NCBI RefSeq assembly: GCF_038719015.1
Contig: NZ_CP152276.1
Span: 4,687,769 to 4,751,768 of the forward strand
DNA: 64,000 nucleotides
Source of the DNA: Nguyenibacter vanlangensis
GTDB taxonomy: Bacteria > Pseudomonadota > Alphaproteobacteria > Acetobacterales > Acetobacteraceae
Direction of reading: 5' to 3'
Shown: positions 46,428 to 55,622 of the stretch, in pieces
Layout of the letters: each line of letters opens with the position of its first letter
How positions within the stretch are numbered: position 1 is the stretch's first letter
Position numbers and translations under genes: made by a program
The notes under the pieces: generated by a model
Told to the model about the DNA's origin: nothing
Database searches by the model: none
What the model saw: only the letters and a program-made list of their open reading frames with translations

Positions 46428-46724
46428 ATGAAGGGGCGCAGGGTGCGGCAGGTGATCTCCGGTTTTCTGGTGGGTTTCGCCGTGACGCTGGGCGCTTGCG
46501 GGGCGGGGTGGGCGCGTGTGCCGCATCGTGTCCATGCCCATCATCATCGGACCGGCCTGGCGGCGCATCTGTGCGCGTCGCATGACGCGGTGATCGCCAC
46601 CCATGGCCATAAGCTGCGTGCGATCGGCCGGCGCCGCTATTTCGCGCCGATCGGGCAGGCGATGTATTATCGCGACATGTCCCGCCGCTGCCAGTTGCGG
46701 CGTACCGCCCATCGGCGGAGCTGA
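46428..46724 (+). CDS. Small secreted His/Arg-rich protein
   Basis: 98-residue hypothetical protein. A basic start and hydrophobic core (QVISGFLVGFAVTLGACG) with GWA-RVP as a possible cleavage site suggest export. The mature part is strongly basic and His-rich (HRVHAHHHRTG) with three Cys after the start. No family recognised. No second gene depends on it visibly; the next short gene begins about 120 bases later on the same strand. Confidence 0.55.
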   Translation: MKGRRVRQVISGFLVGFAVTLGACGAGWARVPHRVHAHHHRTGLAAHLCASHDAVIATHGHKLRAIGRRRYFAPIGQAMYYRDMSRRCQLRRTAHRRS

Positions 46725-46844
46725 GTTCCATTTCGTGCGTCGTGCCGTCCCTCGCTTTCGGGGCGCATGTCGGATATGGGACCGTGGTGCCCGGATCGCG
46801 CCGTGCGGATCGGGGGTAGCGCGTTTTGTGGAAAGGGACGGGCG

Positions 46845-47066
46845 ATGGCCGATCGGGGTAGCCAGGGGCAGGATAGCGGGGCCGGCAAGCGGGCCTATGA
46901 GGCGCGCCGGGCGGCCAAGGCCGGCATGAGCGTCGAGCGCTGGAAGGCCGAGAAGGACGAGCGCCGCATGGCGGAGATGCCGGTCCTGGTGAAGTCCAGC
47001 CCGATTGCGGACAAGATGCGCGGCGCGTGGCGGCGGCTGATGGATCGGGCGCACAAGCCGCTATAG
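46845..47066 (+). CDS. Small basic hypothetical protein
   Basis: 73-residue protein with charged helices (GKRAYEARRAAKAGMSVERWKAE...) and no membrane segment. Start ATG 46845 has AAGGGACGGGCG upstream, a good ribosome site. No family recognised. It looks like a small soluble nucleic-acid-associated or conserved hypothetical protein; its coding status rests on the ribosome site and codon use only. Confidence 0.5.
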   Translation: MADRGSQGQDSGAGKRAYEARRAAKAGMSVERWKAEKDERRMAEMPVLVKSSPIADKMRGAWRRLMDRAHKPL

Positions 47067-47141
47067 GGCGGGCGGATCGGTCGCGAGCCGCCCCGGCGGC
47101 GCGACCTGCTCGGGGCCGGATCGTCGGCGCGGTGGCGCGCT

Positions 47142-48041
47142 TTACGTGATGGCGCCTTGGGCGCGGTTGTTGATTTCTGCCAGCAGGAAGTCGCGGAAGA
47201 CGGCCACGCGCTTGGAGGTGCGCAGCTCCTCGGGGTAGACGAAATAGGCGTCGACCGTGGGAAGCGTCACGTCGGGCAGGATGCGGACCAGGTGCGGATG
47301 CGCGGCGGCCGCGTAGAGCGGGATCGAGCCGATGCCGACGCCCGAGGCGATGGCGGAGGCCATGGCGGGCAGGCTGTTGACCTCGAGCCGGGCGGGGCGC
47401 TTCTCGTCCGACGGCACGCCGGCTTCGGCCAGCCAGTTGATGTGCGGGACGGGCGGGTGATAGCCGCCGAACATCACCAGCTTGTGCGACGCCAGGTCGT
47501 CCAGCGTGGCGGGGGTGCCGTGTTCCTGGAGGTAGGAGGGGGCGGCGTAGACCGGCAGCGGGAAATCCGCCAGGTGGCGCTGTACCAGGTCCGGCTGGCG
47601 GGGCGGGTGCATGCGCACCGCGACGTCGGCCTGGCGCATGCCCAGATCCAGGTCGTTGTCGTCCAGGATCAGGGTGAGGGTGATGTCGGGGTTGGCCTCC
47701 ATGAAGCGGTGGAGGCGCGGGGTCAGCCAGCACGTGCCGAACCCGGTGGTGGTGGTCACGCGCAGCCTTCCGGCCGCCTTTTCCTTGCTTTCGGTCAGCA
47801 GGGACTGGGTCATCGCCAGCTTGGCGAAGACGTCGCGCACCGTCTGGTTGAGGGTTTCGCCCTGTTCGGTCAGGATCAGGCCGCGGGCGTGACGGTGGAA
47901 GAGGGGGACCTGGAGCGCTTCCTCGAGCGCCGAGATCTGGCGGGAGACGGCCGACTGGCTGAGATTCAGCACGTCACCCGCATGTGTGAACGATCCGGCT
48001 TCGGCCACCGCATGGAAAATACGGAGTTTGTCCCAGTCCAA
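47142..48041 (-). CDS. LysR family regulator
   Basis: 299-residue LysR protein with HTH (GSFTHAGDVLNLSQSAVSRQI, about residues 16-36) and an effector domain beginning RLRVTTTTGFGTCWLTPRL. Glycine-rich GVGIGSIPLYAA lies in the C-terminal half. It is next to trxB, in the same direction, 214 bases apart, but with a 116-bp inverted-repeat element in the gap. Such a LysR beside trxB is a recurring alphaproteobacterial layout in my recollection. Confidence 0.92.
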   Translation of the reverse strand: MDWDKLRIFHAVAEAGSFTHAGDVLNLSQSAVSRQISALEEALQVPLFHRHARGLILTEQGETLNQTVRDVFAKLAMTQSLLTESKEKAAGRLRVTTTTGFGTCWLTPRLHRFMEANPDITLTLILDDNDLDLGMRQADVAVRMHPPRQPDLVQRHLADFPLPVYAAPSYLQEHGTPATLDDLASHKLVMFGGYHPPVPHINWLAEAGVPSDEKRPARLEVNSLPAMASAIASGVGIGSIPLYAAAAHPHLVRILPDVTLPTVDAYFVYPEELRTSKRVAVFRDFLLAEINNRAQGAIT

Positions 48042-48149
48042 CGCACGATTCCGATTCTGTCTGCGGCCAGGCGAAAGCCGTTGTCAAATCAGTGCAATGG
48101 TTGGCGGAACAACCGGGGGCGGTCAAGATTTTATGGGGTCATGCCCGCC

Positions 48150-48265
48150 AGTGTCCTGCCCGAGAAATTCTTATGAGAATTTCTCGGATCAGCAGGCCAC
48201 TAAAATTTGATTCTCGTGTCCTTTCGATTCCGAAATTCGCTTGCGAATTTCGGAATCAGGACACT
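48150..48265. repeat. 116-bp element with two hairpins and terminal inverted repeats
   Basis: AGTGTCCTG at 48150-48158 and CAGGACACT at 48257-48265 are perfect 9-bp inverted ends. Inside are two long perfect hairpins: 48160-48187 (12-bp stem, TATG loop) and 48226-48257 (14-bp stem, CTTG loop). The right end encodes the last residues (LVS) and TGA of trxB. The layout is that of a REPIN or MITE-like unit and might also act as a terminator for trxB. Confidence 0.8.
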
Positions 48266-49209
48266 AGGTAGCGTTCGGCCTCGAGCGCCGCCATGCAGCC
48301 GGTGCCCGCCGCGGTGACCGCCTGGCGGTAGATCTTGTCCTGGACGTCGCCGGCGGCGAAGATGCCGGGGACCGAGGTGCGGGTGCCGCCCGGGTTGGTG
48401 ACGATGTAGCCCTCGTCGTCGGTTTCGACCTGGCCCCGGAAGATGGCGGTGTTCGGGGCGTGGCCGATGGCGACGAAGACGCCGTCGACGGGCAGGTGCT
48501 CGTTATCGCCCGACGCGGTGTTGCGCAGATTGACGCCGGTGACCACGGGCGGCGTGCCGGTGGCGACGATTTCATCGACCGTGCAGTTCCATTTCACCGT
48601 GACCTTGGGGTTGGCGAACAGGCGGTCCTGCAGGATCTTTTCGGCGCGCAGGCTGTCGCGGCGGTGGATCAGGGTGACGTGCTCGGCATGGTGGGTCAGG
48701 TACAGCGCCTCTTCCACCGCGGTGTTGCCGCCGCCGATCACCGCGACCGTGCGGCCGCGATAGAAGAACCCGTCGCAGGTGGCGCAGGCCGAGACGCCCG
48801 CGCCCTGGTACTGGGACTCGCCGGGGATGCCCAGCCACTTGGCCTGGGCCCCGGTGGCGATGATGACCGCGCGGGCCAGGTAGATATCGCCGGAATCGCC
48901 GACCAGCCGGAAGGGTTCGGCGGCGCCGCCGCGCCCCGCGAACGCGCATTCGGTGATGATGTCGTGGATGATGCGCGTGCCGACATGGGCGGCCTGGGCG
49001 GCCATCTGCTCCATGAGTTCGGGGCCCTGGATGCCATGGGCGAAGCCGGGATAATTCTCGACGTCCGTCGTGATCATCAACTGGCCGCCCGGCTGCAGTC
49101 CGGCGACCAGGATGGGTTTGAGATTGGCGCGCGCGGCATAGATGGCGGCGGTGTAGCCGGCGGGGCCGGCACCGATCACGAGCAGGTCGGTGGCATGGGT
49201 CTGGGTCAT
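48256..49209 (-). CDS. trxB: Thioredoxin reductase
   Basis: 317-residue FAD/NADPH flavoprotein that reduces thioredoxin. FAD motif [18 protein letters not shown] at the N-terminus, redox-active ACATCDG (Cys-Ala-Thr-Cys), NADPH motif [13 protein letters not shown] and C-terminal [23 protein letters not shown]. The ATG at 49209 gives the family N-terminus. The last three codons and stop come from the end of a repeat element. It is divergent from lrp across 136 bases. Confidence 0.97.
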   Translation of the reverse strand: MTQTHATDLLVIGAGPAGYTAAIYAARANLKPILVAGLQPGGQLMITTDVENYPGFAHGIQGPELMEQMAAQAAHVGTRIIHDIITECAFAGRGGAAEPFRLVGDSGDIYLARAVIIATGAQAKWLGIPGESQYQGAGVSACATCDGFFYRGRTVAVIGGGNTAVEEALYLTHHAEHVTLIHRRDSLRAEKILQDRLFANPKVTVKWNCTVDEIVATGTPPVVTGVNLRNTASGDNEHLPVDGVFVAIGHAPNTAIFRGQVETDDEGYIVTNPGGTRTSVPGIFAAGDVQDKIYRQAVTAAGTGCMAALEAERYLVS

Positions 49210-49345
49210 GGGCTCGGCATTGCTGTGTGCTGGATGCAGAGGATATGGCCGCCCGATGCGCCGGACACAAGGCGGAACGGTGGGGCGCGCCCTTTTCGGC
49301 GCGGGGCGCATGCCATATCGTGCGCCATCAATATTTGAGACGGAT

Positions 49346-49837
49346 ATGACCGAAGTGATGGACCTCGATGCGATTGACCGTCGGATCGTAGCCGAACTCC
49401 AGGCAGACGGGCGCATGACCAACGTGGAACTGGCGCGCCGGGTGGGGATTTCCGCCCCGCCCTGTCTGCGGCGGGTGCGGCGGCTGGAGGAGGAGGGGCT
49501 GATTCGCGGCTATCATGCCGATACGGATGCCGCGTCCCTGGGGTGGACGATCACGCTGTTCGCGCTGATCGGGCTGGACAGCCAGAAGGAGAGCGTGCTG
49601 AGCGCCTTCGAGCACCAGGTGGCGGAATGGCCCGAGGTGCGGGAATGCCACATGATCCGCGGCGGGGGCGATTTCCTGGTGCGGCTGGTGGCGCGCGACG
49701 CGGCGCATGAGAACCAGTTGACGCGGCGCCTGACGGAATGCCCGCATGTCAGCCGGGTGCAGACCCTGCAGACCATCCGCACCGCGCTGAGCCGCGCGGG
49801 CGTGCCCGTTCTGCCGGCGCACGTCCTGCCGTCATGA
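49346..49837 (+). CDS. Lrp/AsnC family regulator
   Basis: 163-residue leucine-responsive-type regulator: HTH ([21 protein letters not shown], about residues 24-44) and a C-terminal RAM ligand domain ([19 protein letters not shown], then TRTAL-like ending). ATG 49346 is chosen as the residues before it are unlike the family. It overlaps the following glycosyltransferase ATG by 4 bases (ATGA), so the two are coupled. It is divergent from trxB. Confidence 0.95.
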   Translation: MTEVMDLDAIDRRIVAELQADGRMTNVELARRVGISAPPCLRRVRRLEEEGLIRGYHADTDAASLGWTITLFALIGLDSQKESVLSAFEHQVAEWPEVRECHMIRGGGDFLVRLVARDAAHENQLTRRLTECPHVSRVQTLQTIRTALSRAGVPVLPAHVLPS

Positions 49838-51006
49838 CCGTGGCGCTGTCGGCGGCTCTTTCGGGTGCGCGTCCGGGTACGGTGACGGCCGGGGCGGGCG
49901 CGCCGGAGGCCGCCGGCCGGCGGGTTGCGGCGGTCAGCATCATCGTCCCCTGCTATAACGAGCGGGTCAATGTGCGTCCGCTGGTCGCCGCCCTGTCCGC
50001 CGCGCTGGCGGGACGGGACTGGGAAGTGATCTTCGTCGACGACAATTCGCCCGACGGGACGATCGACGCGGTGCGGGAACTGGCCGAGCAGGACGGGCGG
50101 GTGCGCGGAATCCTGCGGGTGGGGCGGCGGGGCCTGTCCTCGGCGGTGATCGAGGGGGCGCTGTCGTCCTCGGCGCGGGTGATCGCCGTGATGGACGGCG
50201 ACATGCAGCATGACGAATCCTGCCTGGGGCGACTGATCGACGCGGTGGCGCGCGACGGGTACGACATCGCCGTGGGTAGCCGGCACGTGGCGGGCGGCGA
50301 CAATGCCGGGCTGGCGAATCGCTGGCGGACCGTGCTGTCCGATTCCGGGATCCGGCTGGTGCGGATGATGCTGCCGGTACGGCTGAGCGATCCGATGAGC
50401 GGTTTCTTCGCCATGCGCCGCGACCTGTTCGCGCAGGCGGTGCCGCATTTGTCGGGGACCGGGTTCAAGATCCTGCTGGACGTGTTTCTGTCGGCGCCGC
50501 GGCGGCCGCGCGTGCTGGAGGTGCCGTTCGTCTTTCGCCCGCGCGCGGCGGGCGAAAGCAAGCTGGACGTGCTGGTGCTGCTGCAGTTCCTGGCGATGAT
50601 GCTGGACAAATTGTGCCGCGGGTTCCTGCCGGTGCGCTTCGTCGGCTTCGCGCTGGTCGGGCTGGTGGGCATTCTGGTCAACCTGGCGGTGCTGTCGGCG
50701 GCGCGGGGGCTGGGCGTGGATTTCGCGACCGGGCAGGGGGCCGGCACGCTGGTCGCCATGGTGACCAATTTCTGGATGAACAATTCCCTGACCTATCGCG
50801 ACTGCCGGCTGCGCGGCGGCCGGATGTGGCTGGGGCTGGGGCTGTTCCTGGCCATCTGCTCGGTGGGGGCGGTGGCCGATATCGGCATCGCGCGCGCCAT
50901 CTTCCGCAGCGACGGCGGGTGGGGGCAGGCGGGTGCGGCCGGAGCGGCGATCGCGGTGGTGTGGAACTACGCGGTGTCCTCGACCCTGATCTGGCGCGCG
51001 CGTTGA
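49834..51006 (+). CDS. Polyprenol-phosphate glycosyltransferase with GtrA domain
   Basis: 390-residue GT2 enzyme of the DPM1/Ppm1 type fused to a C-terminal GtrA-like membrane domain. The catalytic domain (about 35-240) has SIIVPCYNERVNVRPL, VDDNSPDGT, VMDGDMQHD (DxD-like) and KILLDVFLSAP. The last 130 residues hold four hydrophobic helices (FVGFALVGLVGILVNLAVL). It probably makes polyprenol-P-sugar for envelope glycans, and its start is coupled to lrp. The GT39-like gene overlaps its stop, and is a likely user of its product. Confidence 0.92.
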   Translation: MTVALSAALSGARPGTVTAGAGAPEAAGRRVAAVSIIVPCYNERVNVRPLVAALSAALAGRDWEVIFVDDNSPDGTIDAVRELAEQDGRVRGILRVGRRGLSSAVIEGALSSSARVIAVMDGDMQHDESCLGRLIDAVARDGYDIAVGSRHVAGGDNAGLANRWRTVLSDSGIRLVRMMLPVRLSDPMSGFFAMRRDLFAQAVPHLSGTGFKILLDVFLSAPRRPRVLEVPFVFRPRAAGESKLDVLVLLQFLAMMLDKLCRGFLPVRFVGFALVGLVGILVNLAVLSAARGLGVDFATGQGAGTLVAMVTNFWMNNSLTYRDCRLRGGRMWLGLGLFLAICSVGAVADIGIARAIFRSDGGWGQAGAAGAAIAVVWNYAVSSTLIWRAR

Positions 51007-52562
51007 TCGGCGGCTTGTCGCCCGGGGGCGACGGGGGCCGTTCCTCGACGGGGTCCGTTCCGGGGGGCTGGCTGGTCGCGCTGGCGGCGGTGACCGTGCT
51101 GCGCCTGGTGGTGGCGGCGTGCAGCGGGCTGTCGCCCGACGAAGCCTATTACTGGGTGTGGTCGCGGGCGCTGGCCCCCGGCTATCTGGACCATCCGCCG
51201 ATGGTGGCGGTGTGGATCCGCGCCGGCTGCGCGCTCTTCGGCGACACGGCGCTGGGCGTGCGGCTGCTGGCGCCCGTGTCGGCCGCGCTGGGGACGCTGT
51301 TGCTGATGCTGGCGGCGCGGGACCTGGCGATCGGGCCGCCGGAAGGCGGAGCAGCGGGAGGGACGGCCGGGCGCATGGTGCGGGCCGGGCTGCTGCTGAA
51401 CGCGACCCTGGCGCTGGGTGTCGGCGCGGTGACGATGACGCCGGATACGCCGCTGCTGTTCTTCATCACCCTGGCGCTGTGGGCGATCGGGCGGCTGTTC
51501 GCCACCGGGCAGGGTGCGTGGTGGCTGGTGGCGGGGGCGGCGCTGGGCCTGGCCTGCGACAGCAAATATACCGCGCTGCTGCCGGGGGCGGGGCTGGCGC
51601 TGTGGCTGCTGGGCAGCCGGGCGGGACGGGCGTGGCTGCGCACGCCCTGGCCGTGGTGTGCCGGGCTGCTGGCCGTGCTGCTGTTCCTGCCGGTGATCGG
51701 GTGGAATGCGGCGCATCATTGGGCGAGCTTCGTCAAGCAGGGGGGGCGGACCGGCGACTGGCGTCCGGCGCGGGCAGTGCAGTTTCTGGGCGAGCTGGCG
51801 GGGGGGCAGGTCGGCCTGGCGACGCCGCTGGTGGCGCCGTTCCTGGCCGGCGGGCTGTGGCGGGCGGTGCGGTGCGCGCGGGTGCAGGCGCGGGCCGCGC
51901 TGCTGGCCTGCTGGAGCGTGCTGCCGGCCGTGGTGTTCGTGCAGCATGCGCTGGGGGACCGGGTGCAGGCGAACTGGCCGGTGCTGCTGTATCCCGGCCT
52001 GGCGATCGCGGCGGCGTCTCTGGCGTGGCGGCTCTGGCGGGCGGCGGTTGCGGTCGGTTTCGCGCTGAGCCTGCTGGTCTATGTGCAGGCGACGCTGGCG
52101 CCGCTGGCGCTGTCGCCGCATCTGGACATCACGCTGCGGCAGATGGCGGGCTGGCCTGCGCTGGCGCGTGCTGCGGACGGGTTGGCGGGAGAGACGGCGG
52201 GCGGGGACGGGTTCATCGCGGCGGACGAGTACGGGCTGGCGTCGGAACTGGCCCTGGCCCTGCCGGGGCGGCGGGTGATCGGGATCGAGCCGCGCTGGGC
52301 GCTGTTCGACCTGCCCCGCGCGCCGGCGGGCGGCCCAGCGAATTCCCAGGGGAATTTTCAGGAGAGTTTTCAGGAGAATTTTCAGGGGATTTTCCTGTGC
52401 AGCGTGCGGCGGCTGCGGGACCTGGACCGGGGGCCGTTCGCCCGCATGGTGCCGGTCGGCGTGCTGACGCGGGGCCGGGGCGGGGTGGCGGCCGAACGCT
52501 ATGCGGTGTTCCGCGTGACCTTGGCGCCCGGCGCGGGCGCGCGGACCGCGCTGCTGCCGTAG
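51003..52562 (+). CDS. GT39/ArnT-like membrane glycosyltransferase
   Basis: 519-residue membrane protein with about ten helices and the ArnT/PMT-like motif LSPDEAYYWVWSRALAPGYLDHPPM (read in two pieces), whose acidic residues are catalytic in this family, plus CDSKYTALLPGAGL. It would transfer a sugar from polyprenol-P to lipid A or another acceptor. The TTG start at 51003 overlaps the preceding stop (TTGA) and is preferred by coupling, though other starts are possible. Near residue 450 the protein contains four 12-base in-frame repeats giving SQGN-FQES-FQEN-FQGI. Confidence 0.85.
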   Translation: MIGGLSPGGDGGRSSTGSVPGGWLVALAAVTVLRLVVAACSGLSPDEAYYWVWSRALAPGYLDHPPMVAVWIRAGCALFGDTALGVRLLAPVSAALGTLLLMLAARDLAIGPPEGGAAGGTAGRMVRAGLLLNATLALGVGAVTMTPDTPLLFFITLALWAIGRLFATGQGAWWLVAGAALGLACDSKYTALLPGAGLALWLLGSRAGRAWLRTPWPWCAGLLAVLLFLPVIGWNAAHHWASFVKQGGRTGDWRPARAVQFLGELAGGQVGLATPLVAPFLAGGLWRAVRCARVQARAALLACWSVLPAVVFVQHALGDRVQANWPVLLYPGLAIAAASLAWRLWRAAVAVGFALSLLVYVQATLAPLALSPHLDITLRQMAGWPALARAADGLAGETAGGDGFIAADEYGLASELALALPGRRVIGIEPRWALFDLPRAPAGGPANSQGNFQESFQENFQGIFLCSVRRLRDLDRGPFARMVPVGVLTRGRGGVAAERYAVFRVTLAPGAGARTALLP

Positions 52563-52575
52563 GGGCGGGTGTGGG

Positions 52576-52932
52576 TCAGCCGGGCAGGGCGGTGGTGACC
52601 AGATCCATCAGCGCGCGGATGCGGAAGGGTTTTTCCAGCCGGTAGGCGACCGGAAAGGCGGTCAGGCGGTCCGGGTCGCCGCTGATGGCGATGACCGGGA
52701 TGCCGGCATCGTCCAGCCGGCGGGCCAGCGGGTCGGGCGGGCCGTCGGGGAGGGTCAGATCCAGGATGGCCAGGTCGATGCGATCCTTGCCGGCCTGGCC
52801 CAGCGCGCGGCCGGCCGTCTGCACGCCCGGGCAGGCGGTGACGCGCAGGCCGGCGGCATCGAGCGCGGTGCGGATCAGTTCGGCGATGGCGGATTCGTCC
52901 TCGACCAGCAGGACGTGCCGGGGTGATGTCAT
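52576..52932 (-). CDS. Single-domain response regulator
   Basis: 118-residue receiver domain with no output domain. Acidic pocket in [13 protein letters not shown], phospho-acceptor Asp in [11 protein letters not shown], Ser as VIAISGD and Lys in [12 protein letters not shown]: all CheY landmarks. It overlaps the Nudix gene by 4 bases (ATGA), so the two are coupled. No histidine kinase is nearby, so it would receive phosphate from an outside kinase. Confidence 0.93.
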   Translation of the reverse strand: MTSPRHVLLVEDESAIAELIRTALDAAGLRVTACPGVQTAGRALGQAGKDRIDLAILDLTLPDGPPDPLARRLDDAGIPVIAISGDPDRLTAFPVAYRLEKPFRIRALMDLVTTALPG

Positions 52933-53441
52933 GCGCGGCAATCCGATGCGGTGATGTCCATTGTCGTGCCGCGTGGCAGGGCGGCGGGGGCGGGACGCGG
53001 CCAGGGGGCGATGCCGCGCGGGGACAAGGCGAGGGTGCCGAGTTCCAGCACGCCGTTGCTGGTATGTCGGGCCGCGGCGCGGATGTCGTCCAGGGTGAAC
53101 CAGCCGGCATCCAGCGCGTCGCCGCCGGCGCGGAGCGTGCCCTGGCCGGTATCGGCGCAGCGGATGGCGACGATGACGTAATGGAAGCGCAGGCTGCCGT
53201 CCGGGGCGGGGTCCCGCACGTCGAAGGCGGTCAGCACGCCCTCGGCATGGGCGATGAGGCCGGTTTCCTCGAACAATTCGCGTTCGGCGGCCTGCATGAC
53301 GCCCTCGCCATGTTCGACGCGGCCGCCGGGAAAGCCCCAGAGGCCCTGGTCCGGCGGGTTGGCCCGCCGGACGAGCAGCAGGCGGGAGGCGCGCGCCACG
53401 ACCGCGAGGATCGCGGCCGGGACAGAAGGAGAGACGACCAT
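52929..53441 (-). CDS. Nudix hydrolase
   Basis: 170-residue pyrophosphohydrolase. The Nudix box [24 protein letters not shown] (read in two parts) fits GX5EX7REUXEEXGU exactly. Flanking strands include [17 protein letters not shown] and WGFPGGR. It resembles MutT/ADP-ribose-type enzymes, but the substrate is not predictable. ATG 53441 (MVVSPS) is preferred, as the longer frame begins with GTG. It is coupled to a single-domain response regulator. Confidence 0.92.
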   Translation of the reverse strand: MVVSPSVPAAILAVVARASRLLLVRRANPPDQGLWGFPGGRVEHGEGVMQAAERELFEETGLIAHAEGVLTAFDVRDPAPDGSLRFHYVIVAIRCADTGQGTLRAGGDALDAGWFTLDDIRAAARHTSNGVLELGTLALSPRGIAPWPRPAPAALPRGTTMDITASDCRA

Positions 53442-53496
53442 GGAGGCATATAACCACGCCCCGGGCGCCGGCACAGGTCACAGACGCGTAAGCGGC

Positions 53497-53591
53497 CCGG
53501 GGATGGCCAGCCCTTGGGGATGCCCCTGGGGATGCCGTGGGGGGACGCCCTGGGGGAATGACCGGCCGGGGATGACCGGCCGGTATGCCGG
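53497..53591. repeat. G-rich repetitive intergenic stretch
   Basis: 95 bases of GGGGATG-like repeats: GGGGATG occurs four times with variants, and ATGACCGGCCGG is repeated at 53558-53569 and 53572-53583. It lies between the Nudix gene start and the ester hydrolase stop, both on the minus strand, and could form hairpins or G-rich structures acting as a terminator. There is no gene. Confidence 0.75.
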
Positions 53592-55622
53592 TCAGGGGAC
53601 GACCGGGAGCAGGATGGACGTGGCCTGGGTGCCGCCGCGATGGATGGACTGGGTGGCGGCGACGTAATCCTGCGGGCCGGCGCGCAGGATGTTGGGCACG
53701 AAGTGCTGCGGGTTGCGGTCATAGAGCGGGAAGAGCGAGGACTGGATCTGGACCATGATCCGGTGTCCGGGCTGGAAGACGTGATTCACCGCCGGCAGGG
53801 TGAAGCGGTATTCCGCCGTCGCGTTCGGGGTGATCGCCGTGGGATGGTCGAAGCCGGTGCGGTAGCGGCCGCGGAAGATGTCCATCGACACCGCGAGTTC
53901 GTAGCCGCCCATTTCCGGCCGGTCGCCGTCGGTCGGGGGCTGGACGTCGATCAGCTTGACCACCCAGTCGGAATCGGTGCCGGTGGTGGCGGCGAACAGG
54001 TCGGCGACCGGGACGCCGCTGACGCGTACGGGCTGGGTCAGGACGGGGGTTTCGTAGGTCAGGACGTCCGGGCGGCTTTCTGCCATGCGCTGGTCCTGGA
54101 CCAGCCAGGTCTTCCAGCGCGCGGCGTCGGTGGCGAAATTGAAGGGGCGTTGCAGGAAGGGGACCGGGTGGGCCGGGTCGGAGACGTAGGAATCCTGCGC
54201 GTCGGCCGCCGGGTGGTCGAAGGAGAGGCCGTAGCCGGCCTGCAGGAACAGCGGCTTGAGCGGATGGGCGCAGGACGTGCCGTCGCAGGCCAGGGGCCAT
54301 TTGGCGAAGCGGTCCCAGTGGTTTTCGCCGGAATTGTAGATGATGGCCTGCGGCAGATCGGCCGGCGGCGCGCCGGGGCGCAGATACTGGTTGAAGAAGG
54401 GCAGCAGCACGTCGCGCCGGAACTGGTGGGCGGTGTCGCCGTCCCAGTGCAGGGGGCCGAGGCTGGAGCCGTCGTAATTGACCTGGCTGTGCCGCCACGG
54501 GCCCATGACCAGGATGTTGGGGACGTTGGGGGCTGTCTGTTTCAGGGCCATCCAGGAATGGATCGCGCCCCACATGTCCTCCTGGTCCCACAGGCCCTGT
54601 TCCCACAGGGTGGGCACCGTCAGCGGGTGACGGGTGATCAGCTTGTCCAGGGCCTGGTCCTGCCAGAAGGCATCATAGTCGGGATGGGCCAGCATGCGCT
54701 GCCACCAGGGGAACTGGTCCAGCCCCGCCGCGGTGGCGAAGCGGCCGGCCGAGCCGGCGCGCAGGAAATTGGTGTAGTCGTCGTGGTCGATGCGGGGGAT
54801 GGTCGCGCCCTCGCCGCGCACCGTCATCTGTTCGGTGAAGTAATCCAGCCCGCCCTGGCGGAAGGCGCCGTAATGGTACCAGTCATCGCCCATCCAGCCA
54901 TCGACCATCGGGCTCTCGGGGGCGGCGACCTTGAGCGCCGGGTGGGGGTTCAGCAGCGCCATGACGACGGTGAAGCCCTCGTAGGACGAGCCGAGCATGC
55001 CGACGCGGCCGTTGGATTCCGGCAGGTTGTGGACCAGCCAGTCGATCGTGTCCCAGGCGTCGGTCACCTCGTCGGTGCGGGTGGGGTTGAGGGGGCCGCG
55101 GACCGGGCGGGTCATGACGTAATCGCCCTCGGACCCGTATTTGCCGCGGATGTCCTGGAAGACGCGGATATAGCCGGCCTCGACGAACACGTCGTCGCCC
55201 TGTGGCAGGAGGGCGCGCATCGAGGGCGCGTTCTCCACCCGGTTCAGCCGTTCCGAGGCGTGATAGGGCGTGCGGGTCAGCAGGATCGGCGCGTCATGCG
55301 CGTTGCGGGGGATGACGATGACGGTATGCAGCTTCACCCCGTCGCGCATCGGGATCATGACGTCGCGCTTGACGTAGTCGCGCGCGTCGGTGGGGAAGGT
55401 GACGTGGGCGGGGATGTCGCTGCCGGTCTGCACCGTCAGCGGAGATGCCGCCGGCGCGGCGGGGTGGGCGGCGTGGTGCGTCGAGCGGGGGGCGGCGGCG
55501 TGGGCCGGGATGGCGGCCAAGGTGGTGGTGGCCAGCGTTGTGCCGGTCAGCGTTGTACCGGTCAGGGCCAGGGCGGTGAGGAAAGAGATCGCCCCGCCCG
55601 GGCGGTGTGTGTGAAGGGTCAA
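53592..55622 (-). CDS. aehA: Alpha-amino-acid ester hydrolase (CocE/NonD family)
   Basis: Periplasmic serine hydrolase of the X-Pro dipeptidyl-peptidase/CocE family, closest in motif to the alpha-amino-acid ester hydrolases known from Acetobacter and Gluconobacter. The signal peptide ends near IPAHA. Nucleophile Ser213 (counted from the start below) is in GMLGSSYEGF. Catalytic Asp and His are expected further on, near WDQEDMWGA and GPWRHSQVN. A TTG start at 55622 is inferred from AGGAGCGCC upstream. It would cleave acyl-amino esters or beta-lactam side chains. Confidence 0.9.
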   Translation of the reverse strand: MTLHTHRPGGAISFLTALALTGTTLTGTTLATTTLAAIPAHAAAPRSTHHAAHPAAPAASPLTVQTGSDIPAHVTFPTDARDYVKRDVMIPMRDGVKLHTVIVIPRNAHDAPILLTRTPYHASERLNRVENAPSMRALLPQGDDVFVEAGYIRVFQDIRGKYGSEGDYVMTRPVRGPLNPTRTDEVTDAWDTIDWLVHNLPESNGRVGMLGSSYEGFTVVMALLNPHPALKVAAPESPMVDGWMGDDWYHYGAFRQGGLDYFTEQMTVRGEGATIPRIDHDDYTNFLRAGSAGRFATAAGLDQFPWWQRMLAHPDYDAFWQDQALDKLITRHPLTVPTLWEQGLWDQEDMWGAIHSWMALKQTAPNVPNILVMGPWRHSQVNYDGSSLGPLHWDGDTAHQFRRDVLLPFFNQYLRPGAPPADLPQAIIYNSGENHWDRFAKWPLACDGTSCAHPLKPLFLQAGYGLSFDHPAADAQDSYVSDPAHPVPFLQRPFNFATDAARWKTWLVQDQRMAESRPDVLTYETPVLTQPVRVSGVPVADLFAATTGTDSDWVVKLIDVQPPTDGDRPEMGGYELAVSMDIFRGRYRTGFDHPTAITPNATAEYRFTLPAVNHVFQPGHRIMVQIQSSLFPLYDRNPQHFVPNILRAGPQDYVAATQSIHRGGTQATSILLPVVP

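Noticed and set aside
50967..52121. Minus-strand frame opposite the GT39-like gene
   Set aside because: Gln/Arg/His-rich shadow with no domain.
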